DNA from: a virus
Virus record (IMG/VR): IMGVR_UViG_3300017917_001562
Span: 44,582-108,581 of that record
Length of the DNA stretch: 64,000 nt
Strand: one strand, 5' to 3'
In this document: positions 39,537 through 49,910 of the stretch, in pieces
Layout of the letters: each line of letters opens with the position of its first letter
How positions within the stretch are numbered: the first letter of the stretch is position 1
The notes under the pieces: generated by a model
Seen by the model: only the letters and a program-made list of their open reading frames with translations
What the model was told of the DNA's origin: nothing
Database searches by the model: none
Translations under genes and position numbers: made by a program

Positions 39537-39965
39537 TTATTCTGCCTTTTTATTCTTGTCTTTTTCAGTTATGGGTCCGCCTGTGATCCAAGCTCTACAA
39601 CTTCTTGCACCTGCACATTTGAAGTGCAAAAAGTTACAATAACCAATGTCAGCAATATTTATGCTGGCATTAGCATCTATGTTTGGTTCATCACCTTTGA
39701 TACCATTGGCTATGCATTCGCGCATACTGTCGCTGACATCAAAGGCCGCACAGTTTGCACACTGCATGGTTTTTGCAATAGCTTCTGTAACTTTAAATCC
39801 TTTTGCAGCTTTTTTCCAATAGTCGCCGGGATTATCAGGGTTAGCAGGACCATAATTATATTCATCTATGGCCTTTTGTCTATTTTTAAGATTAATATCT
39901 ATGTTATGAGTAGCTACAGGACAATTCTTTGTAGCTGCTTCCATGATCTGTATATAATTACGCAT
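39537..39965 (-). CDS. Cys-rich protein, possible iron-sulfur or disulfide-stabilised virion protein
   Basis: 142 aa from the ATG at 39965, overlapping the end of the 1215-aa gene. The C-terminal 65 residues hold [27 protein letters not shown] and [12 protein letters not shown]: seven Cys in a C-x2-C...C...C...C...C pattern reminiscent of high-potential iron-sulfur proteins. Directly downstream of virion genes. Function unknown. Confidence 0.7.
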   Translation of the reverse strand: MRNYIQIMEAATKNCPVATHNIDINLKNRQKAIDEYNYGPANPDNPGDYWKKAAKGFKVTEAIAKTMQCANCAAFDVSDSMRECIANGIKGDEPNIDANASINIADIGYCNFLHFKCAGARSCRAWITGGPITEKDKNKKAE

Positions 39966-42900
39966 ATTTACGACCTTTGCGAGGTAAACTACCAATTGGA
40001 CTGGTAGCGTTTTCGTCACCAATGGTACTAGCACGACCAGTAAAGTCACTTATCCTAACTTCTTTTAATTTAACTTCCTTAATCTTAGGAATGCCAAATG
40101 CTCGTTGTGCTTCTAATACAGCAGCAGGACCTTGCGATTCTGTTATGTACCAGCCTTGGCTATCTTGTGTCATTTTAAAATCATTGCGTAAACTTGCAGT
40201 GTCTGTGGCTTTGGGTGTAAAATAAAATCTTGTTTCTACTACACCTTGTGGTGCTTGTTGTGCTTGAACAGCCTGTTGAGGATTTTGACGGAGCATTTGT
40301 GGGGCCATTGTAGCTATGTTTTGAGCATTAGGATTAGGTGCAGTTACTGCATTTACAACTTGGTTAATTAAACTATCATGTTGTTCTAGCTCTTGATAAA
40401 CATGTTCGTTTTCTTGATCAAGTTGATCTAATTTTGGTTTTACACTATTAGCTAAAGCTGAATTTAAATTATCAATCTCTGCATTTAATTTTTCAATTTG
40501 TGCTGTATAATCTTTAACTTGACCAACTCGAGCCTGTGCTGTTTTTGCAGCCGCTTCTGCATCTTTAAACTGTTGTTCTAATTTTTCAATTGCTTTAGCA
40601 TCAACAGTTTCACCTTGCTGAACAGCCGCAATGGCCTTTTCTAGTTCTGCAATTTTATCAGCTGATACACCGGTGCCCTGTTTGTTTTGCATACGCTGTT
40701 CTAAGTCAGCGATCTGACGCTCTAGTGTAGCAGTAGCTTCGGGATCAATGTCAGGTGTGGCCTTAAGTTGATCCAGTTGTTGAGCTAGTGTTTGTAACTG
40801 AGCTTTACTGGCCTGTTGCTTTACTTTTTCTTTTTCTAATTCGCCGCGATGCTTGGTAAGTTCCTTGCTAGTAATTTCACCTTGTTCAGCACCAATGTCT
40901 GCTCGTTCACCTGCAGCCTGCAACTCTGATTTTAATTCTTTATTATAAGCCTTGGTCTTTTCTAATTCTTTGAACAATGCCACAGCCACTTGTTGTTCGG
41001 GAGGTACACCACTCAGTCTTTGTCCTTGTACAAAATTCATCATCTTTTGATAATCTTGTGAAGGGGAAGCTTTGGCTTCGTTGGTTTTCTTTTTATTGCC
41101 CCAGTTTGCTGCACCTTTTTTACGGCACTGTACTAAGGCACCTGATGCATAAGCACTTGGCCATACTTTGTAACGGCTTTTAACTTTGTGATAGCAAGCG
41201 TCTTGTTTTTCAGCTAAGATTAAATTACTAAATGCTGGACCACCACACTCTGGACAAGTTTGTTGAGCTTCTGCCACATCTTGTTGTCTACGATGAAGTG
41301 TAACTTTATGTTCACCAGGCGTTTCTTTCCTCCATTTTTGTGCGGCACCTAAACTATCAAACTTCGGACCTGGTTGAAACTCTCCGTTTTTGTCTTTGGT
41401 ATGACCACGATAGTAATGTTCTTCATCGTATGCATCTGCGTTAAATCCTTCCGCTACACCTTGCTGACCTGTTACAGCCTGCAATAGTGCTCTTGCAACT
41501 ACACGATCTTTTTCCTGTTCGTCGTTGTCTAGTTCAGAATAACTAATTTTCATTAGTTTAGCTCTTTGCTGTAGTTTAGCTTCAAGTTTTCCCGCTTGAC
41601 GAAGTTTTTCGGTATCGTCAAATTGATCAGGGTCTTGAACAAATCTCAGTGCTGTGGTATTCCAACCTTTGTGAATTGCGTCTGCAATAGCTTCAATGTC
41701 TGTTACACCAGCATCAATCATTTTTTTAGCATAAGCAGCAGATTGAAGATTGGCTTGCCATCCAAAATTGTTGCCAGGTGTGCTACGACCATAACCATAT
41801 GCTTGGTCCAAGGCTGCATCGCTGACAGCAGCTAACTGCTGTATAGATAAACTATTAGCGTTTTCTGTCATTGGGCTTTCTACTGGTTCTGCTGAAGTAA
41901 CTGATATAATTATTCCACGCCTCTTAAACTTCTTTATTGTTTTGGCTATTGCTTCTTCTTTTGAATCTGCTTTAGTTTTGGTAGAACTATGAATTGGTTG
42001 TCCAACCTGTGTATTCCATTGAAAGTTAACTTTCCAAATTGGGGCAGTGTCTACAGCCACAGTGGGTTTAGCTTGAAGCAATGCATCTTGTTGTTTTGGT
42101 GGCAACGATAAAAACTCAGTTAGTTTCATCTTCTTGCCATTAATTGTTACAAGGTTCTGTCCACCACCCGCAGTGCCACCTTCGTATTTGATCCACTCCA
42201 GTGCAGGGCTTTTTACAATAAAACTGGTTAAGAAGAATGGTTTTGGATCGTTTCGGTTAGGCGCAAGATAAGATCTTCTGGCAGGATATGTCATTGCGTC
42301 AATATGTGTAAACTTCATGCCGTTTCGTGCAAGAATGCTTGATAGTGTATCGTAGTGGTTTTGTTGGACTTTACTAAAAGTATATGTGTCAGGTTTGCCA
42401 GAATACTGTGTTGCACCAGGACTGTATATGCTGCCTTCCGCCACACCTTGCTCGAACGATTTGAACACAGAACGAGCAACTGCTTTAACCTGTTCTGGAG
42501 AAAGTTTTTTACCTAGTTGCTCCTGGGCTTGTTGATAGATGTCTTTGATATCTGGATTGTTGAAATCGTCTTCGTAGTCCCAATATGTAAAGGACACTTT
42601 GTTACCATCTACATCAAGCACATACACCATTTGATCTAAATCGTAATCTTGCTTGACAATGGCAACGCCTTCCGCCACACCTTGCGTCAGGAATGATTGC
42701 AAAGCGTCGGATCTGCTAGGATGTTTTAGTTTTCGAAGTGCCTTTGCTTCAATCTGTCTAATTCTTTCGTTAGATACTCCTAATTTTCTGGCAACATCGG
42801 CTAATGACATATCATCATAGAATCTCATGTCGATGACTGTTTTTTCAGTATCAGTTAAAGTGGACATCTGTTTGGCCATCACACGCTGCAATTCTGCTTG

Positions 42901-43605
42901 GTCATACTTGTCGTTGGGATCATAAGGTTCGTCGTATTTTGTATCATATCGATCGGCATTGTGCACCGGATCTTGCGGGTCCAGTGTAGGCATCTTATTT
43001 TTTGCACCCTTATATGTTGCGCCGTTTGGATTGTATCGTGATATCTGTTGATTAGGATTTGCTTCCGCCACACCTTCATTGGATTTTTTCTTTGTAGCAA
43101 CATTGATCGCCGCACCACTACGCTCAGGATTTGGGTCTTCTCTGCGCTTTTTAGCAGCCGCATACTTACGGCCTTTTTTGCCTAGTGCATGTGCCTTGGC
43201 CTGTGGTAAACATTTTGGTTTACCTTCACTGCTATCGCCTCTAGCACAACTACCACGAATTTCGCCATCAGGTCCAAAACGAACCCACTTTTCTTTAAAC
43301 CACTTGCGTAGATTTTCTGTAACAGGTGCTGACGAGTCTGGTTCTAAATCATTTGTACGGTCACCGCGGTAGTTTTCTAAATTGTTGACAATTTCATCAA
43401 CAGCCATATCAACATCACTCATGCTGTGAATGTCATCTGCTTCCTCAGCATAATCAATAATAGCATCACCCACTACTTCATGCCCATAACGAGTAATTGC
43501 TTCGGGATATTTTTGTTGTAAGCCGTTAAACAATATCTCAGCCAAATCAATGGGACTGATATTTTCAAATAGTTTATTGTTATTATATAAATCGTTTAAA
43601 AACAT
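39958..43605 (-). CDS. giant modular protein with sigma70 region 4, GVAEG linkers and coiled coil
   Basis: 1215 aa. Modules: N-terminus 1-90; Cys/Lys-rich [16 protein letters not shown] and [18 protein letters not shown] (105-170); sigma70 region 4 at 249-306 ([20 protein letters not shown] then HPSRS); [10 protein letters not shown] module (320-385); SIYSPGATQ module (391-600); a zinc-like TCPECGG plus [11 protein letters not shown] module (about 780-840); a long coiled coil (about 880-1100); C-terminus RFYFTPK to [10 protein letters not shown]. Short QGVAEG/NEGVAEA motifs stand between modules. Probably a virion or injected protein, from size and neighbours; unproven. Confidence 0.75.
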   Translation of the reverse strand: MFLNDLYNNNKLFENISPIDLAEILFNGLQQKYPEAITRYGHEVVGDAIIDYAEEADDIHSMSDVDMAVDEIVNNLENYRGDRTNDLEPDSSAPVTENLRKWFKEKWVRFGPDGEIRGSCARGDSSEGKPKCLPQAKAHALGKKGRKYAAAKKRREDPNPERSGAAINVATKKKSNEGVAEANPNQQISRYNPNGATYKGAKNKMPTLDPQDPVHNADRYDTKYDEPYDPNDKYDQAELQRVMAKQMSTLTDTEKTVIDMRFYDDMSLADVARKLGVSNERIRQIEAKALRKLKHPSRSDALQSFLTQGVAEGVAIVKQDYDLDQMVYVLDVDGNKVSFTYWDYEDDFNNPDIKDIYQQAQEQLGKKLSPEQVKAVARSVFKSFEQGVAEGSIYSPGATQYSGKPDTYTFSKVQQNHYDTLSSILARNGMKFTHIDAMTYPARRSYLAPNRNDPKPFFLTSFIVKSPALEWIKYEGGTAGGGQNLVTINGKKMKLTEFLSLPPKQQDALLQAKPTVAVDTAPIWKVNFQWNTQVGQPIHSSTKTKADSKEEAIAKTIKKFKRRGIIISVTSAEPVESPMTENANSLSIQQLAAVSDAALDQAYGYGRSTPGNNFGWQANLQSAAYAKKMIDAGVTDIEAIADAIHKGWNTTALRFVQDPDQFDDTEKLRQAGKLEAKLQQRAKLMKISYSELDNDEQEKDRVVARALLQAVTGQQGVAEGFNADAYDEEHYYRGHTKDKNGEFQPGPKFDSLGAAQKWRKETPGEHKVTLHRRQQDVAEAQQTCPECGGPAFSNLILAEKQDACYHKVKSRYKVWPSAYASGALVQCRKKGAANWGNKKKTNEAKASPSQDYQKMMNFVQGQRLSGVPPEQQVAVALFKELEKTKAYNKELKSELQAAGERADIGAEQGEITSKELTKHRGELEKEKVKQQASKAQLQTLAQQLDQLKATPDIDPEATATLERQIADLEQRMQNKQGTGVSADKIAELEKAIAAVQQGETVDAKAIEKLEQQFKDAEAAAKTAQARVGQVKDYTAQIEKLNAEIDNLNSALANSVKPKLDQLDQENEHVYQELEQHDSLINQVVNAVTAPNPNAQNIATMAPQMLRQNPQQAVQAQQAPQGVVETRFYFTPKATDTASLRNDFKMTQDSQGWYITESQGPAAVLEAQRAFGIPKIKEVKLKEVRISDFTGRASTIGDENATSPIGSLPRKGRKYA
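41447..43077 (-). repeat. DNA-level linker repeat coding for QGVAEG
   Basis: The plus-strand 18-mer CCTTCCGCCACACCTTGC occurs exactly at 42434-42451 and 42668-42685, with variants at 41447-41464 (one mismatch) and 43061-43077. Each encodes [Q/E]GVAE[G/A] at a module boundary of the 1215-aa protein. A weaker DVAEA copy lies near 41270. Confidence 0.75.
42687..42861 (-). other. sigma70 region 4-like helix-turn-helix module inside the giant protein
   Basis: Residues 249-306 of the 1215-aa protein: [20 protein letters not shown], then [20 protein letters not shown] and [11 protein letters not shown]. This is the canonical -35-binding region 4 of primary sigma factors, here without regions 1-3 and followed directly by a GVAEG linker. 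Confidence 0.85.
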
Positions 43606-43609
43606 CTCG

Positions 43610-46600
43610 TTACTTTCCTTGTTTAGCTAAAATGCCTGCTTGTTGTAGTGCTGTCTTAAGTGGGCCCGCCGCGGTTGGAGTTTCTGCAGCTTTTAGAACC
43701 AATGGAGTTATTGTACCCATTGCTCGTTGTTGATCTCTTGTTAAAGGCTTACCGTCATTGGCATTAACAATTGCCTGCGCCAATGCATCAGTGTTTGTTC
43801 CCGGAGGAGCAACACTGCCAATTGTATCTGCTACACCTCTTGCTGTGCTGGCATCAATGGCTTGATCTCTTTTTTGCTGTTGTTGCTGTGGTGTACCTGC
43901 TTGACTTGTTGCTTGTGTGCCCGCTGTTGTATCTTGTGCATAAGGATTGGTAGCTTGTCTTGCTGGGCTAGTTGCTTGCATTGTTGGGTTAGTTGCCAAA
44001 CTAGGAGGTTCTTCTTCCTTGATGGGCTTGTCATCTTTATCTTCAATGTCGCGCAATCTTTGCATTAATTTTCCAAGATCAACAGGACCTTGTTTCTTTT
44101 CCTGTGCTTTGGCTTTGGCTCGCAATCTATCAACTAAATCGTCAAACTCATCATAGCTGTAGCGTCCTGCAACTTTTTTATCATCGCGATTTTCTCTCAT
44201 AGCTATTTGTGTTTGTTGTGATTGTGCTTGTAATTTATCGTTATATTTTTTATCCATAGAAGCTATCCAATTACCTGCAGTAGTTGATGCTAATGCAGGA
44301 TTATTTTTGCTAAGGTATGCCATGCGTTCTTCGTGTGCAGGGGTGCCTGGAGCTCCTGCTTTTCTTGCTAATATATCTGCAACAGTTGCATTTGGCTCAG
44401 TTTTGGCAGCATTTAGTACCTGATTAGTTCCGGCAGGACCTATAAAGTGTGCGCTGTATACAGTGGCAGGGCTTACTGGAATTTTGTTTCTTTGCAATTC
44501 TGCTAAATTATTATTTAATAATTGATTTTGCATTGCTTCCTGAGTTTTAGCATCAAACACTGCATTGTCTGGTATGTCTAGTTGTTTTTTAAGGGCATCA
44601 AGAGTCGTACCTGTAAAACCGTACATACCGACAGCATTGGCTTGCCCGCCTCTGGCCTTTTGAAATTGTTGAACTTCAGACATGGTCATTTGATCTAAAG
44701 GTTTTGATTGACCTAGATTCTGTTGTGACCATTCTTCAGGAGTAATATAAGGTCTTCCTGCATTATCTTTAGCTCGCATCTTGCCACCAAAGAATCCATA
44801 GTGTCCGCTATAACTTTGACCTTCAAGCCCGCCTACTACTTTATTAAGGTTTGATCGATCTTGATATGAAAGATCGTATTCTGCAGGATTAGCAGCTTTG
44901 GCTCTAGAAACAATAATAGAATCAGTTGGATCTGCCATTCCTACATAAGCCTGTTGGCGAGGTGTAAGCTTAGACCAAGCTTCAGCTTTGGCAGGATCTT
45001 TACCAGTCCAAGGATTAACACCCGGGGCTGGTTTTGTTGGTGCAGGTGTTTGTCCTGATGTCCATGGTTCACCGGAACCACTAAGCCATGGCTGACCAGT
45101 TGTAGGTGATGTAACGGCATTGGGCGGGAGTTCAACTTTACCTGAGGATCCTGCAGGCACAGTAGGCTGTTGCGGTTTTTGTACTGGCGGTTTGGTCGTC
45201 GGAGGTTTAGCACCAGCAGTAAATCCCATTTGTTGGTTCCAATTTGCCGCAATCTTACTTAAAGTGTCACCTTTTTGTACAGTATAAATGTCACCATTGG
45301 GTGCTGTAATTTGTTGGCCTACATAAATCAAATTAGGATTTTTAATCTGCGGATTTAATTTAGCTAACTCTTGCCAAGAAGTAGATTTTAATTTACTGCT
45401 ATCTCCGTAGGTTGTAGATCTTGGATCAGTGTCACTGGTTTTTCTGCCAGATGGATCTAATCCTGTTGAACTTGGCTCCATTTGTTGTGGAAGTTCGTCA
45501 GCATCAATTTCTGGTTCCGGTGTTGTGTCGGGTTGAGTTTTTGCTGAACTGCCTGTGGGGGTAGAAATTCCTGATAGTTGTTGCAGTCTTGCAGTATTAT
45601 CATCTGTACTAGCTATTGGTTTAGCCGCTGGTTGTTTAACCAATGGACCTGCAGCTGTTGCTGGTCGTGTAGTATCAGGTTTAACAGGTGTGCTTTGAAT
45701 TTGTTTTTCTATTTCAGCTTTTTGTTTTTCTGCCTGTTGTGCTATTTGTTGATCAATTTGACGAATTACAGCTTTATGGTCCGCTGCAGTTGGCGGTTTG
45801 TATTCAATACCCGCTTCTGCACGTTGTTTAGCAAGCCATTCTGCTTCACTTTTGTTTAATTCACCTGAGTATGTACCTAATGCACCTGTCACTCCTATAA
45901 CACCAGGAATCAATCCTAAAATGTTTGCAGGTTCTGAATCTGTCCCTTTATAAATTGGTGATGGGTCTCTTTTAGGAAATGCTTTCGGATAAATGCCAAA
46001 AGGTGTGCCACCCGGTCCTTCGATAGGTTTAGTTTCTACGCCTTTATTCCAACCTGGCTTTCCAGGAACCATCTGATCAGATGTTGCACTGGGCGGTGTT
46101 GTTGTTGCTGTAGTTGTTGGTTTTGCGGCGCTAGTATCAGTTGTCTGATTAGGCTCTGCTGCCCAATTGTCTTCTTTAAACTCTTTATATTTTTCTTGTA
46201 GCTTACGCTGTATAGCAGTGTCTTTAGCTGTTTTATCTAATTCACCTAGGACACTTTCTTGTTGTTCTTCACTGCCGCCAACCATTTTATGTTTTGCATC
46301 ACTGGCCGGATCTGTGCCCATCCAGTAACCGGGAAATTTAGGACCAGTAGGATTTTTTGTAGCAGATGACATTGATTCAACAATGTACAAACTTTTTTGT
46401 ATATCAGTCATTTGTTCAAATTCTTTTAAATCTTTTAACGGTTTAAAGTCTGGTATGCCTTTAGGAGGAGTAGGTCCGCCAAAGCGCCAAAAGTCTAATC
46501 CACTGCCAATGTTATTGCCACCGGGAATAGGTATAGGCAACGGAACAGTTGGCGAAGGTTTAGTTTCACCTGGCTTAGTTGACTCCGGTTTAGATGGTGT

Positions 46601-46969
46601 TGGCTCTTGCCTGGGCCCCGGCGTTGGTTCTTGTTCTGGTCCGGGTATTGGTATAGGAGTTGGTGTAGGTATTGGCTTAACCTCTGGCCCTGGTGTTGGA
46701 GCAGGTTGTGGTTTAGGCGCAGGTGTTGGTTTTACATCGGGCCCAGGAGCAGGCTCTGGTGTGCTTGGGCGTGAAGGTGCTTCACCTGGTTTGGGTTGAT
46801 CTATCTTTGGTTGGGGTTCGGGTCTTGGTGTAGGTCTTGGCTCTGGTCTAGGAACCGGTTTTGGCGCTGGCCTAGGCTTTGGTATAGGGAGTTTAGGCAG
46901 TGCTAGCTCTGCTAATTTTTTAGCCTCAACTTCATTTAAAAAGTCCTGAAAACTTTTTTTATCGCTCAT
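43610..46969 (-). CDS. giant Pro-rich protein with LysM and lysozyme-like regions
   Basis: 1119 aa. Residues 27-150 are a Pro-rich stalk of [K/R]P-x-P and PxPGPE repeats. A LysM-like unit lies near 530-580 ([17 protein letters not shown] and [14 protein letters not shown]). Around 700-880, [28 protein letters not shown] and [14 protein letters not shown] resemble lysozyme or transglycosylase-type virion enzymes. The C-terminus is Gln/Thr/Ala-rich. Likely a virion protein that binds and cuts peptidoglycan; inferred. TAATGA overlap. Confidence 0.7.
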   Translation of the reverse strand: MSDKKSFQDFLNEVEAKKLAELALPKLPIPKPRPAPKPVPRPEPRPTPRPEPQPKIDQPKPGEAPSRPSTPEPAPGPDVKPTPAPKPQPAPTPGPEVKPIPTPTPIPIPGPEQEPTPGPRQEPTPSKPESTKPGETKPSPTVPLPIPIPGGNNIGSGLDFWRFGGPTPPKGIPDFKPLKDLKEFEQMTDIQKSLYIVESMSSATKNPTGPKFPGYWMGTDPASDAKHKMVGGSEEQQESVLGELDKTAKDTAIQRKLQEKYKEFKEDNWAAEPNQTTDTSAAKPTTTATTTPPSATSDQMVPGKPGWNKGVETKPIEGPGGTPFGIYPKAFPKRDPSPIYKGTDSEPANILGLIPGVIGVTGALGTYSGELNKSEAEWLAKQRAEAGIEYKPPTAADHKAVIRQIDQQIAQQAEKQKAEIEKQIQSTPVKPDTTRPATAAGPLVKQPAAKPIASTDDNTARLQQLSGISTPTGSSAKTQPDTTPEPEIDADELPQQMEPSSTGLDPSGRKTSDTDPRSTTYGDSSKLKSTSWQELAKLNPQIKNPNLIYVGQQITAPNGDIYTVQKGDTLSKIAANWNQQMGFTAGAKPPTTKPPVQKPQQPTVPAGSSGKVELPPNAVTSPTTGQPWLSGSGEPWTSGQTPAPTKPAPGVNPWTGKDPAKAEAWSKLTPRQQAYVGMADPTDSIIVSRAKAANPAEYDLSYQDRSNLNKVVGGLEGQSYSGHYGFFGGKMRAKDNAGRPYITPEEWSQQNLGQSKPLDQMTMSEVQQFQKARGGQANAVGMYGFTGTTLDALKKQLDIPDNAVFDAKTQEAMQNQLLNNNLAELQRNKIPVSPATVYSAHFIGPAGTNQVLNAAKTEPNATVADILARKAGAPGTPAHEERMAYLSKNNPALASTTAGNWIASMDKKYNDKLQAQSQQTQIAMRENRDDKKVAGRYSYDEFDDLVDRLRAKAKAQEKKQGPVDLGKLMQRLRDIEDKDDKPIKEEEPPSLATNPTMQATSPARQATNPYAQDTTAGTQATSQAGTPQQQQQKRDQAIDASTARGVADTIGSVAPPGTNTDALAQAIVNANDGKPLTRDQQRAMGTITPLVLKAAETPTAAGPLKTALQQAGILAKQGK

Positions 46970-47547
46970 TACTTTTTAGCCTTAGGTTGCTTGTAAGTGC
47001 CGCCAAATAGTGTGCCTGTTTTGGCTTTGTTTTTAGGTGTAGGATTAACTACTGTAGCAACACTACCTGAAGACATTTCTTTTACTTGCTGATGGCCTTT
47101 GTTTGTGCCCAACAACTGTTGTTGTTTTTGTTTCAATTCCTTAAACAATTCTCCAGCTCTGGTGCTGTAACCTTCAACTTCAAGCGCATACTGGCCGATT
47201 TGTGCATCTGTGGCAGTCTTTAACCATTCATCGCTTTCTCTTTCCATTGGAGCGTTTTCTGCTATGGCCATTACATCAACTTGTTCCGGTTGCGCGGCCG
47301 CAGTCATTAACTCATATTCCATGTATTCTAACACGGTTTTTAAATAGTCATTTGCCAGTGTAATCTTACTGCTGACCCAGCCTTCTAAACCTTGGCGCTC
47401 GTCAACATTGCGTAATAATTTGTGTAGTTTCAGTGCGTACTCGGCAGCGTGGTATAGTTCTTCACGAGCCATTTGTACTTCGTGGTCTTGATGCACTGAA
47501 CTTGCATCTTCAACAAAGTTTTCGCCTAAAAAATGTGAACTTTTCAT
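46969..47547 (-). CDS. conserved virion-region protein
   Basis: 192 aa, helical. MAREELYHAAEYALKLHKLL and GLEGWVSSKITLANDYLKTV are conserved-looking blocks I recall from virion gene clusters of aquatic T4-like phages. Lys-rich C-terminus. Late-type promoter and AGGA SD upstream. Confidence 0.72.
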   Translation of the reverse strand: MKSSHFLGENFVEDASSVHQDHEVQMAREELYHAAEYALKLHKLLRNVDERQGLEGWVSSKITLANDYLKTVLEYMEYELMTAAAQPEQVDVMAIAENAPMERESDEWLKTATDAQIGQYALEVEGYSTRAGELFKELKQKQQQLLGTNKGHQQVKEMSSGSVATVVNPTPKNKAKTGTLFGGTYKQPKAKK

Positions 47548-47568
47548 AGTTTTATCCTGGATATTGTA

Positions 47569-47575
47569 TATTTAG
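47569..47575 (-). promoter_or_regulatory. T4-type late promoter motif (CTAAATA)
   Basis: CTAAATA on the minus strand, about 22 nt before the ATG at 47547, overlapping the end of the gene upstream. Confidence 0.5.
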
Positions 47576-47576
47576 T

Positions 47577-47888
47577 TTAGATAATAAACTTACCGCAGTC
47601 TCTGTGTTTTATTGTATCATTGAAAGAAAGTGGATAAAATTTATTGTTTATGGCAAAATTTGCCATTCTGAATATACTAGTGTTTATACTTTTGTTAACG
47701 GATTCTATTTTTATTGTGTGTTCGCCTGGTTCTAGTTCTGCTACCAGTATTTCTCTAACCCAATTATGTGGATTGCGCCATATGTATGTTCGTTCAGTAT
47801 ATAAATCGTTGTCTATATAAAGTCTATATGCTTCGGGTTCAGTTTGCCATTCGCAATAAACATCAACTTCAATTCTTAGATCCTGCAT
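47577..47888 (-). CDS. small beta-sandwich-like protein
   Basis: 103 aa from the ATG at 47888 (MQDLRIEVDVYCEW), overlapping the previous gene; the frame open further upstream is spurious. RLYIDNDLYTERTY and ELEPGEHTIKIESV give alternating beta strands like the 147-aa pair at 49911 and 50358. It may be a carbohydrate-binding virion accessory; inferred. Confidence 0.6.
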   Translation of the reverse strand: MQDLRIEVDVYCEWQTEPEAYRLYIDNDLYTERTYIWRNPHNWVREILVAELEPGEHTIKIESVNKSINTSIFRMANFAINNKFYPLSFNDTIKHRDCGKFII

Positions 47889-48405
47889 TTTCCTTACCTC
47901 GACGCATGTTAAGCTGCCAGCGAGCCATGCGACCTTTTTCGCCTTCGGCATGTTTGAATTTTTCAAGTTGTGCTATTGTAGCATTTTTAGGAATGCCCAT
48001 TCTTTGGCTGAGACCTTTACGACCTGGGTTTTTACCATCAGCAAAGTTTTCTCCTACATTATAAGTAGGATCTAACTTTTGTCTAGGCCCTTTTACAGTA
48101 CTAGGGGGATCTATGTCAGTAGTTTTAAGGCCTGTTTTTTCTAGGTCTTTAATATATTTGTGTTCTTCTTCTTCACTGCCAAATGCCATAATGGTACTTG
48201 GTGGCCCTTGTCCAAAATCATGATGGCCTAGTCCTTTTAAGTTACTGATATGTTGTCCTAATTTATACCAGTCGTAGACATCGCTGACATCTACTCGCAC
48301 TGTACCTTGGGGCATAGTTGGTTTAAATTCGGGACCTGGGGGAGTATCATTTGGGTGATAATCTTCATCAAAATCCCTATGTTTAATAAACTCTTTTGCT
48401 CGCAT
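47869..48405 (-). CDS. conserved virion-region protein
   Basis: 178 aa. PPGPEFKPTMPQGTVRVDVS, YDWYKLGQHISNLKGLG and a Lys/Arg-rich C-terminal module (GLSQRMGIPKNATIAQLEKF, then GRMARWQLNMRRGK). The C-terminal type also occurs as a module in large phage proteins as I recall. Function unknown. Confidence 0.72.
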   Translation of the reverse strand: MRAKEFIKHRDFDEDYHPNDTPPGPEFKPTMPQGTVRVDVSDVYDWYKLGQHISNLKGLGHHDFGQGPPSTIMAFGSEEEEHKYIKDLEKTGLKTTDIDPPSTVKGPRQKLDPTYNVGENFADGKNPGRKGLSQRMGIPKNATIAQLEKFKHAEGEKGRMARWQLNMRRGKENAGSKN

Positions 48406-49880
48406 TATAGATCCAATGGCTTACTTTGAATAGCTTCCGGGTGTTCTTTGTTAAAGTGTCGCATAATAATGCCTGCTTCGGCATTAGCTTCATTTTCAAT
48501 TGGAGTGCCGGTCTCGCCGGCGCCTGCGTACATTTCACCATCTAAGTATTGTTTAAAATGTACTAGTTCATGCGCTAATGTACGCAGTATATCTACAGGG
48601 TGTCTATTTGCAATACCTAAATAAATTTTTAATTCATCATTAACAAAACGACCAAATGTTGCTTGACCGTCGTGTGCTTTTAAATGTTTTTGAATTTTAA
48701 TGTGAGGTAATTTATCGAGTTCTAAGTGTTTAGCTGCCAACGGCAAAAAATCAGCCAGCATCTTAGATATTTCTTCATAGCTTGCCCCGGTACCCTGATC
48801 TTCAGTCACTGATTTACTTTTTGTACTGTGTCCTGCTTGTCTTGCACGACGGCCAGCACAGTGAGCTCGTTGACTAAAACCTTTTGGATTGCTACAGTTG
48901 ATGCTTTTCTTATATTTCTTAGTCCACTTTTCCTCAAGCTCTTCTTCACCGTAACCTAACTGTGCCGCAGCTTGTTGTTGTGGACTAGCAATACCCGGTG
49001 GAGTAACTAAAGGCATACGAGGCTGTTCAGCTAATTTAAAGGCTTTAAGATTTTTTTGTATTGCGCCAGGTCTTATGTCCTGTGTCAAGCTCATGCTGTA
49101 TCTAGGATCTTTAGCTTGTTTCTTGCTGGCGATAACACCAACCCCGCCCATTTCCTCAAGGTGTCCGGGAATAGGACTGGCAGTGCCTGCACCGTCAGGC
49201 ATGATGTCTTCATTGGAAGTTGCGGGAATTTTATCAAAGATTGCAGCTAATTCTTGACTGGGTTTTGAATACATTTGTGTAAGGAATTCAGCACGGGCTT
49301 TAGCGTCTTTACGAATCTGATTCCATAAATTACGGCATTCTGTTCCGTGACTTACATCGTAATCCTTGCCTTTAATTTTAATTGTTTTGTGTATTTCAGG
49401 AATTACAATAACATAACCGTGTTGGTCAGCAGTAGCAGGATTTTTGTTTGTAGGATCCCATACTTTATAATAACTGGGACTGCCGGCGGGTTTTGTTATG
49501 TTACCATCTTTATCTTTTTGATCCCGTTTAGTGAATGTATCTGGATTTAATCTGTCTGCATCTGGCGCACCAACTGCTGTAATTAAAATTGTTGTAGTGG
49601 GATCAAAAGCTTCTGGTAATACATACATCTTGTTGGTTTCAACAATATGATTTCCGGGAACACCTGCAGCTGTGATTAATTGGTACTTGTCGTTAAAGTT
49701 AAATGGGCTTTTAGCACTACTGGTATCATTGCTAGTTAAAATGAAAACATTTTCATTGCCAAACTTCTTTTGTAGTTGTGCAAAAACCCCTGCATGTCCT
49801 TGATGGAAAGGCTGAAAACGGCCGGGGTAAGTGACAACGACACGGGGTTTATTTTGTTCGTATAATTCGTGGGCAAACAT
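48405..49880 (-). CDS. nucleotidyltransferase-zincin fusion protein
   Basis: 491 aa. Residues 14-110: cytidylyltransferase-like fold with YPGRFQPFHQGHAGVF (the HxGH motif) and TSNDTSSAKSPFNF. Residues near 315-345: Cys/Lys-rich KWTKKYKKSINCSNPKGFSQ. Residues near 430-480: TLAHELVHFKQYLDGEMYAG, an HExxH metallopeptidase motif, with a downstream E in NEANAEAGIIM. So two enzyme-like ends are joined by a spacer. In a virion cluster, perhaps a packaged or injected enzyme. Confidence 0.75.
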   Translation of the reverse strand: MFAHELYEQNKPRVVVTYPGRFQPFHQGHAGVFAQLQKKFGNENVFILTSNDTSSAKSPFNFNDKYQLITAAGVPGNHIVETNKMYVLPEAFDPTTTILITAVGAPDADRLNPDTFTKRDQKDKDGNITKPAGSPSYYKVWDPTNKNPATADQHGYVIVIPEIHKTIKIKGKDYDVSHGTECRNLWNQIRKDAKARAEFLTQMYSKPSQELAAIFDKIPATSNEDIMPDGAGTASPIPGHLEEMGGVGVIASKKQAKDPRYSMSLTQDIRPGAIQKNLKAFKLAEQPRMPLVTPPGIASPQQQAAAQLGYGEEELEEKWTKKYKKSINCSNPKGFSQRAHCAGRRARQAGHSTKSKSVTEDQGTGASYEEISKMLADFLPLAAKHLELDKLPHIKIQKHLKAHDGQATFGRFVNDELKIYLGIANRHPVDILRTLAHELVHFKQYLDGEMYAGAGETGTPIENEANAEAGIIMRHFNKEHPEAIQSKPLDL

Positions 49881-49908
49881 ACTGTACTATTTCTATTACA
49901 GTATTTAG
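49879..49908 (-). promoter_or_regulatory. late-type promoter (CTAAATA) with an 8-bp inverted repeat in the leader
   Basis: CTAAATA at 49908-49902 on the minus strand. ATACTGTA (49879-49886) and TACAGTAT (49897-49904) are perfect inverse copies with a 10-nt loop, spanning from promoter to ATG. It could be an operator or a leader hairpin. Confidence 0.5.
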
Positions 49909-49910
49909 CT

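Noticed and set aside
39958-43605. Reading the 1215-aa protein as the phage's own late sigma factor
   Set aside because: It has only region 4; no region 2 (-10 binding) is visible, and T4-type late sigma gp55 is unlike this. It is better seen as a module in a large protein.
46383-46799. 138-codon plus-strand frame rich in Gly and Pro
   Set aside because: Antisense of the Pro-rich stalk; composition explains the open frame.
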